From positions 1,240,001-1,304,000 of the forward strand of contig NZ_JAIGNL010000001.1 of the NCBI RefSeq assembly GCF_019711395.1: a DNA stretch of 64,000 nucleotides, written 5' to 3'. The first letter of the stretch is position 1. Every line of letters starts with the position of its first letter. The position numbers and the translations under genes are program-made. Origin of the DNA: Qipengyuania xiapuensis (GTDB lineage: Bacteria; Pseudomonadota; Alphaproteobacteria; Sphingomonadales; Sphingomonadaceae). Below the pieces are notes generated by a model. That model had not been told where the DNA came from. It was given only the letters and a program-made list of their open reading frames with translations, and searched no databases. Shown here in pieces: positions 60,572-64,000 of this stretch.

Positions 60572-61715
60572 TCCGCTGAAGGTCCTGCTGGTCGGCGCAA
60601 GCGGCGTCTTCGGTTCGCGCCTTGCCGAGCTCGCGGCATGCGAGGAGGGCGTCCACCTGACGCTAGCCGCGCGCAATCTGCGCAAGCTGGAAGCACTCGC
60701 CGCCCGCCTTCCCCACTATGTCGGGCTGGCGCGGATCGACCGCGACTGCGTGAAATCGGTCGACCTTGTCGGCTACGACCTCGTGATCGATGCGGCCGGC
60801 CCATTCCAGTCCTCGCACGCAAAGCTGATCGATGCCGCCATCGGCGCGCGGGTCCACTATGTCGACCTGGCCGACGGGCGCGATTTCATCGCCCGCTTCC
60901 CGCGCTTCGACAAGGACGCGCGGGAGGCCGGTGTTTCGCTGGTGACGGGCGCTAGCTCGATCCCCGCGCTCAGCCATGCGGTTCTCGACGAACTCACGAA
61001 GGGCTGGAGCGCGATCGATAGCATCCGCATCGGCATTTACCCCGGCAATCGTGCCCCGCGTGGACGCTCGGTCGTGGAGGCCATTCTCTCCTATGTCGGC
61101 AAGCCCGTGCGCGTGTTTCGTGACGGCGAATGGCAGGAGATTGCCGGGTGGGGCGGGCTACATCGGGAAGACATACCGCGGATCGGCAAGCGCTGGGCCT
61201 CGGTCTGCGACACGCCCGAGCAGGATCTCCTGGTGGCCCGCTACAAGCCGCGCCAATCGGCCGAGTTCTTCGCCGGGCTGGAACTGGGCCTGCTCCATGT
61301 CGGGTTGTGGCTCTGCTCGCTTCCGGTGCGCTGGGGCTGGCTGAAGAGCCTGCAACCCTTCGCGCTGCCGATGCTCAAACTGGCCGAACTCATTCGCCTT
61401 GTCGGTTCCGATCGCGGTGCCATGACGGTGAGGGCAAGCGGGGAGGAACCTTCCGGCGAGCAGGTCGAACGGCTCTGGACGCTGCGCGCCGATGCCAATC
61501 GCGGGCCATATGTTCCGACGCTGGCCGCACTCGCCATGATACGCCGGTTTCGCGATGAGAGCGGCCCGCCTGCAGGCGCGCACGTCTGCTCGGGGTTGCT
61601 CGACCTTGCCGACTTCCTGCCCGACATGGAGGCTCTCGGCATGGAGCACTGGATGGATGGCGACGTGGCGGGCTTTGACTTGGAGGCCAAGGCGCTGCAA
61701 TCCTCCGCCGCATGA
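60564..61715 (+). CDS. Saccharopine dehydrogenase-like NAD(P)-binding oxidoreductase
   Basis: 383 residues with an N-terminal Rossmann fold (VLLVGASGVFGSRLAELAA), YDLVIDAAGPFQ and RVHYVDLADGRDF; residues from about 240 form a less conserved C-terminal part with a hydrophobic stretch (GLWLCSLPVRWGW). The ATG overlaps the DUF4166 gene. Similar proteins include membrane-associated trans-acting enoyl reductases, so a lipid substrate is conceivable. Confidence 0.8.
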   Translation: MADPLKVLLVGASGVFGSRLAELAACEEGVHLTLAARNLRKLEALAARLPHYVGLARIDRDCVKSVDLVGYDLVIDAAGPFQSSHAKLIDAAIGARVHYVDLADGRDFIARFPRFDKDAREAGVSLVTGASSIPALSHAVLDELTKGWSAIDSIRIGIYPGNRAPRGRSVVEAILSYVGKPVRVFRDGEWQEIAGWGGLHREDIPRIGKRWASVCDTPEQDLLVARYKPRQSAEFFAGLELGLLHVGLWLCSLPVRWGWLKSLQPFALPMLKLAELIRLVGSDRGAMTVRASGEEPSGEQVERLWTLRADANRGPYVPTLAALAMIRRFRDESGPPAGAHVCSGLLDLADFLPDMEALGMEHWMDGDVAGFDLEAKALQSSAA

Positions 61716-63106
61716 TCAGGACCGCCCTCGCAGCTACCGCGCTGCTCGCCGCCACGCCGGCTCTCGCCCAGTCGACCACCCAGGAACAGATCGATGCACG
61801 CTACGACCGCGCTCTAGCGGCAGGCTACAAGGCGCTGTTCCTGTGCAGTGCAGTCTTCAATGCCGAGAGGAACGGTGCGACTCGCACGCCGGAGAGCGTC
61901 GAGAAGTGGGAGTTGACCGGCATCCAGTCGCCGTTCGACGGGATCGTGGGCGAGCTGCGCTATTCGATCGACCGGAAGCCGCTCTTCGATGGACAGGAAC
62001 TGGTGCATTCGGTTCGTGTCTGGTGGGACGAGGAGATGGCTCCACGCACCGCCATGCACAACAACGAGAAGGGCTGCTTCCTGACCGCCATGGGCGGCCC
62101 ACAAATACCTTTCATAGCGCCGCAGGTCCCATCAAGCGCTGCGCTCGAAGACAGCCGTGTCGAAGCCCGGCTTGGAAGTGATGTGCACGAGAACCTCAGC
62201 GACGTCGCCGCCAGCGCACTTAGCGAGGAGAGCCCCTATGGGGACGGCACGCGTACCACTGCGGTCCTCGTGCAGAGAGAGGGTGCGGGTCTCATCGAGA
62301 TGTACCATCCTGACTTCGCATGGAATGTGCCCCAGCGAACGTGGTCGGTTGCCAAGAGCATCGCCGCAACGCTTCTGGGCGCGGCCGTCCATCGCGGCGA
62401 AGTCGATGTGAGTGACAGCGCCGGCCTGGGCTTCGGCAGGCTGGGCGAACCGCGTCACGCAATCTCGATCGATCATGCCATACGGATGGCGAGCGGCCGC
62501 TATTCGGATACGCCGGGCAACCGGACCGACGCGCTCTACTTCGGCGGCGCCACCGTGACCGAGGTCGCGCTCGATTGGCCGCTGGTGAATACGCCCGGCA
62601 CTGTCTTCCGCTATGCCAACAACGATACGCTCGCCGCGGTGCAGGCCATCTCCGAGGGGTTCGAGGAGAGCCCGCCCTCTGACTTCTTTGCCAAGCTGGG
62701 GATGCACCACACGGTCGCCGAGACCGACTGGAAGGGGAATTACATTCTCTCGAGCCAGGTCTGGTCGACGGCGCGCGATCTAGCGCGGATCGGCAATCTC
62801 TATCTCAACGACGGTATCCTACCCAGCGGGGAGCGCCTCCTTCCGACCGACTGGGCGCAATACGTCTCCACCCCATCGGGTCCGCAACCGGATGGCCCTT
62901 TCGGCTATGGCGCGGGGTTCTGGCTGTTCAACAAGTCCGAGGGCATTCCGAGCGACACTTTCGCCGCCATGGGCAATCGCGGACAGTTCATAATTATCGT
63001 CCCGAGTCTGAACGTCGTGATCGTCAGAAGGGGTGAAGATCCTGCAGGCTCGCGCTTCGATATTGCGTCATTCACGCGCGATGTCCTTGAATCTCTTGAG
63101 AAATAG
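61712..63106 (+). CDS. Serine hydrolase, beta-lactamase class C type, exported
   Basis: 464 residues. A signal peptide (MIRTALAATALLAATPALAQ) is followed by an N-terminal extra domain, then the SxxK motif WSVAKSIAATLLG (Ser212, Lys215) and YANNDT (Tyr301 as the YxN-like motif). A KTG-like triad is not clear. It begins within the end of the preceding dehydrogenase gene by four bases. Members include esterases, peptidases and lactamases; activity cannot be assigned. Confidence 0.82.
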   Translation: MIRTALAATALLAATPALAQSTTQEQIDARYDRALAAGYKALFLCSAVFNAERNGATRTPESVEKWELTGIQSPFDGIVGELRYSIDRKPLFDGQELVHSVRVWWDEEMAPRTAMHNNEKGCFLTAMGGPQIPFIAPQVPSSAALEDSRVEARLGSDVHENLSDVAASALSEESPYGDGTRTTAVLVQREGAGLIEMYHPDFAWNVPQRTWSVAKSIAATLLGAAVHRGEVDVSDSAGLGFGRLGEPRHAISIDHAIRMASGRYSDTPGNRTDALYFGGATVTEVALDWPLVNTPGTVFRYANNDTLAAVQAISEGFEESPPSDFFAKLGMHHTVAETDWKGNYILSSQVWSTARDLARIGNLYLNDGILPSGERLLPTDWAQYVSTPSGPQPDGPFGYGAGFWLFNKSEGIPSDTFAAMGNRGQFIIIVPSLNVVIVRRGEDPAGSRFDIASFTRDVLESLEK

Positions 63107-63237
63107 GTATTCAGAAAACCGACTACTTTCCTGAACATCGCCTGCAATCGGGATTCAGCGTCACCTCAGAGCGACTCGCCTAGAACCTCAATCAACCGAG
63201 GCAATCCCGCCGCGGTCGAATTTGAGGAGAGCCTCAC

Positions 63238-63819
63238 ATGAACATCAAGACAAAGGCTTTTGCGAAAGGTGGGATCGCAACCGCAGCTGTCGGCGCAATG
63301 GCGCTGGCAGGAGCTACCCCCGCATATGCAGGTGACCGCGACGATGACGGCATTTCTGTTGGCGACGTGATCGCCGGTGCCGTGATCATCGGTGGTATCG
63401 CCGCCATCGCCAATGCGGCGAGCAAGGACCGCGACTACTACCGCGACGGCCGCTATTACCGCGATGGTCGTTACTATCGAGACGGCCGCGAATATCGCCG
63501 CGGCGCCTATCGCCACCGTGGAAGCCCGCGCCAAGCCGTCGAACGCTGTATCCGCAAGGCCGAGCGCATCGCGCACCGCAGCGGCTACCGCTTCGCCCAG
63601 GTGACCGACATCCGCGACGTGGACGACACGCGCTATGGCTGGAGGGTCAAGGGCCGCATGGTTGTCGACGGCAATCGTGGTTGGGGCGGATATGACCGCT
63701 ACGACCGTCGCTATGATCGTCGCGGCTACCGCGACCGCGATAGCGGCAAGTTCACCTGCTACGTCGAGCGAGGCCGCGGTGCCCAGGTCGATTTCAAGGG
63801 AATTCGCGGCCTCCGCTAA
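63238..63819 (+). CDS. Exported Arg/Tyr/Gly-rich repeat protein
   Basis: 193 residues. Signal peptide (MNIKTKAFAKGGIATAAVG and following, cleavage near AYAG), a hydrophobic Gly/Ala segment (GDVIAGAVIIGGIAAIANAA), then tandem YYRDGR units and an RcnB-like basic mature region ending with FTCYVERGRGAQVDFKG. GAGGAG precedes the ATG. Similar Arg/Tyr-rich exported proteins are common in sphingomonads; function unknown. Confidence 0.78.
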   Translation: MNIKTKAFAKGGIATAAVGAMALAGATPAYAGDRDDDGISVGDVIAGAVIIGGIAAIANAASKDRDYYRDGRYYRDGRYYRDGREYRRGAYRHRGSPRQAVERCIRKAERIAHRSGYRFAQVTDIRDVDDTRYGWRVKGRMVVDGNRGWGGYDRYDRRYDRRGYRDRDSGKFTCYVERGRGAQVDFKGIRGLR

Positions 63820-63853
63820 TCCCATCATCTAGCGACATTCACAGTCGTCACGG

Positions 63854-63885
63854 GCGGCCCGGACCACATCTCCGGGCCGCTTTTT
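63854..63885 (+). terminator. Intrinsic terminator after the repeat protein
   Basis: GCGGCCCGGA (63854-63863) and TCCGGGCCGC (63871-63880) form a perfect 10-bp stem with a 7-base loop, followed by TTTTT. Beyond it, the last 115 bases of the window hold nothing I can identify. Confidence 0.93.
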
Positions 63886-64000
63886 CGTGCGCGGTTCAGC
63901 TACGCTACATGCCGCGAGGCGCACGGGATACGCAGTGTGACACGACTCGTGCCAGGTGGGGGTGCGGGTGACAGACAGGGACCGGCCCATGCCGCAAATT

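Overview
The window is a chromosomal segment of an alphaproteobacterium, most likely order Sphingomonadales and probably an Erythrobacteraceae member (Erythrobacter / Qipengyuania / Altererythrobacter type). Reasons: uniformly high GC with strongly GC-biased third codon positions; a divL-tsaE-amgK-murU-addB-addA-trxA run; a tuf gene directly before the S10 operon; ribosomal proteins with sphingomonad-like extensions; and several exported or small proteins without recognisable homologues outside this group. Taxonomy and functions come from reading motifs and gene order by eye; no database search was possible.

Layout. 1-9.2 kb: housekeeping genes (5'-truncated helical protein, xerD, accA, M48 lipoprotein protease), two orphan Flp pilins on the minus strand, a MutT Nudix hydrolase, tRNA-Arg(ACG) with promoter and terminator, a small zincin, a hemerythrin, a phospholipase D-like protein and folE. 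9.4-14 kb: stress and envelope genes (DUF2384-like protein, cold-shock protein, S41 peptidase lipoprotein, peroxiredoxin). 14.1-27 kb: ahcY, then a tightly overlapping operon of divL, tsaE, amgK, murU, addB and addA (cell-cycle control, tRNA t6A, peptidoglycan recycling, recombinational repair), then trxA. 27-30.4 kb: LysR and LuxR regulators, two GNAT acetyltransferases and a membrane protein. 30.5-34.9 kb: a copper-handling cluster (DUF305, DUF411, csoR, copA, copB) with a CsoR-type operator in the csoR/copA divergent region. 34.9-38.4 kb: accessory stretch with a HipA-like kinase/DUF3037 pair of visibly lower GC, a cold-shock-like gene and a paralogue of the DUF2384 gene's N-terminus. 38.4-59.3 kb: a nearly complete str-S10-spc-alpha ribosomal super-cluster (rpsL to rplQ) including fusA, tuf, secY, adk and rpoA. 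59.3-63.9 kb: a GbsR/MarR-type regulator, a DUF4166/saccharopine-dehydrogenase-like pair, a class-C-type serine hydrolase and an exported Arg/Tyr-rich protein.

Main points of interest. The promoter and leader of rpsL are present twice, about 1.1 kb apart, flanking two small genes, and the upstream copy has a damaged -10 box. The rpsL and rpsJ promoters share a -10 plus GCGCGCCC discriminator, and a tRNA-Arg promoter has the same spacing, which suggests a common growth-rate or stringent-response promoter class. DivL has Tyr in place of the phospho-accepting His. S12 carries Arg88, a substitution linked to streptomycin resistance in other bacteria. A perfect 18-bp palindrome overlaps the start codon of the GbsR-like regulator. 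The HipA-like/DUF3037 cassette is the best candidate for a poorly described accessory system. Strong RNA hairpins lie in several ribosomal intercistronic gaps, the richest before rplC.
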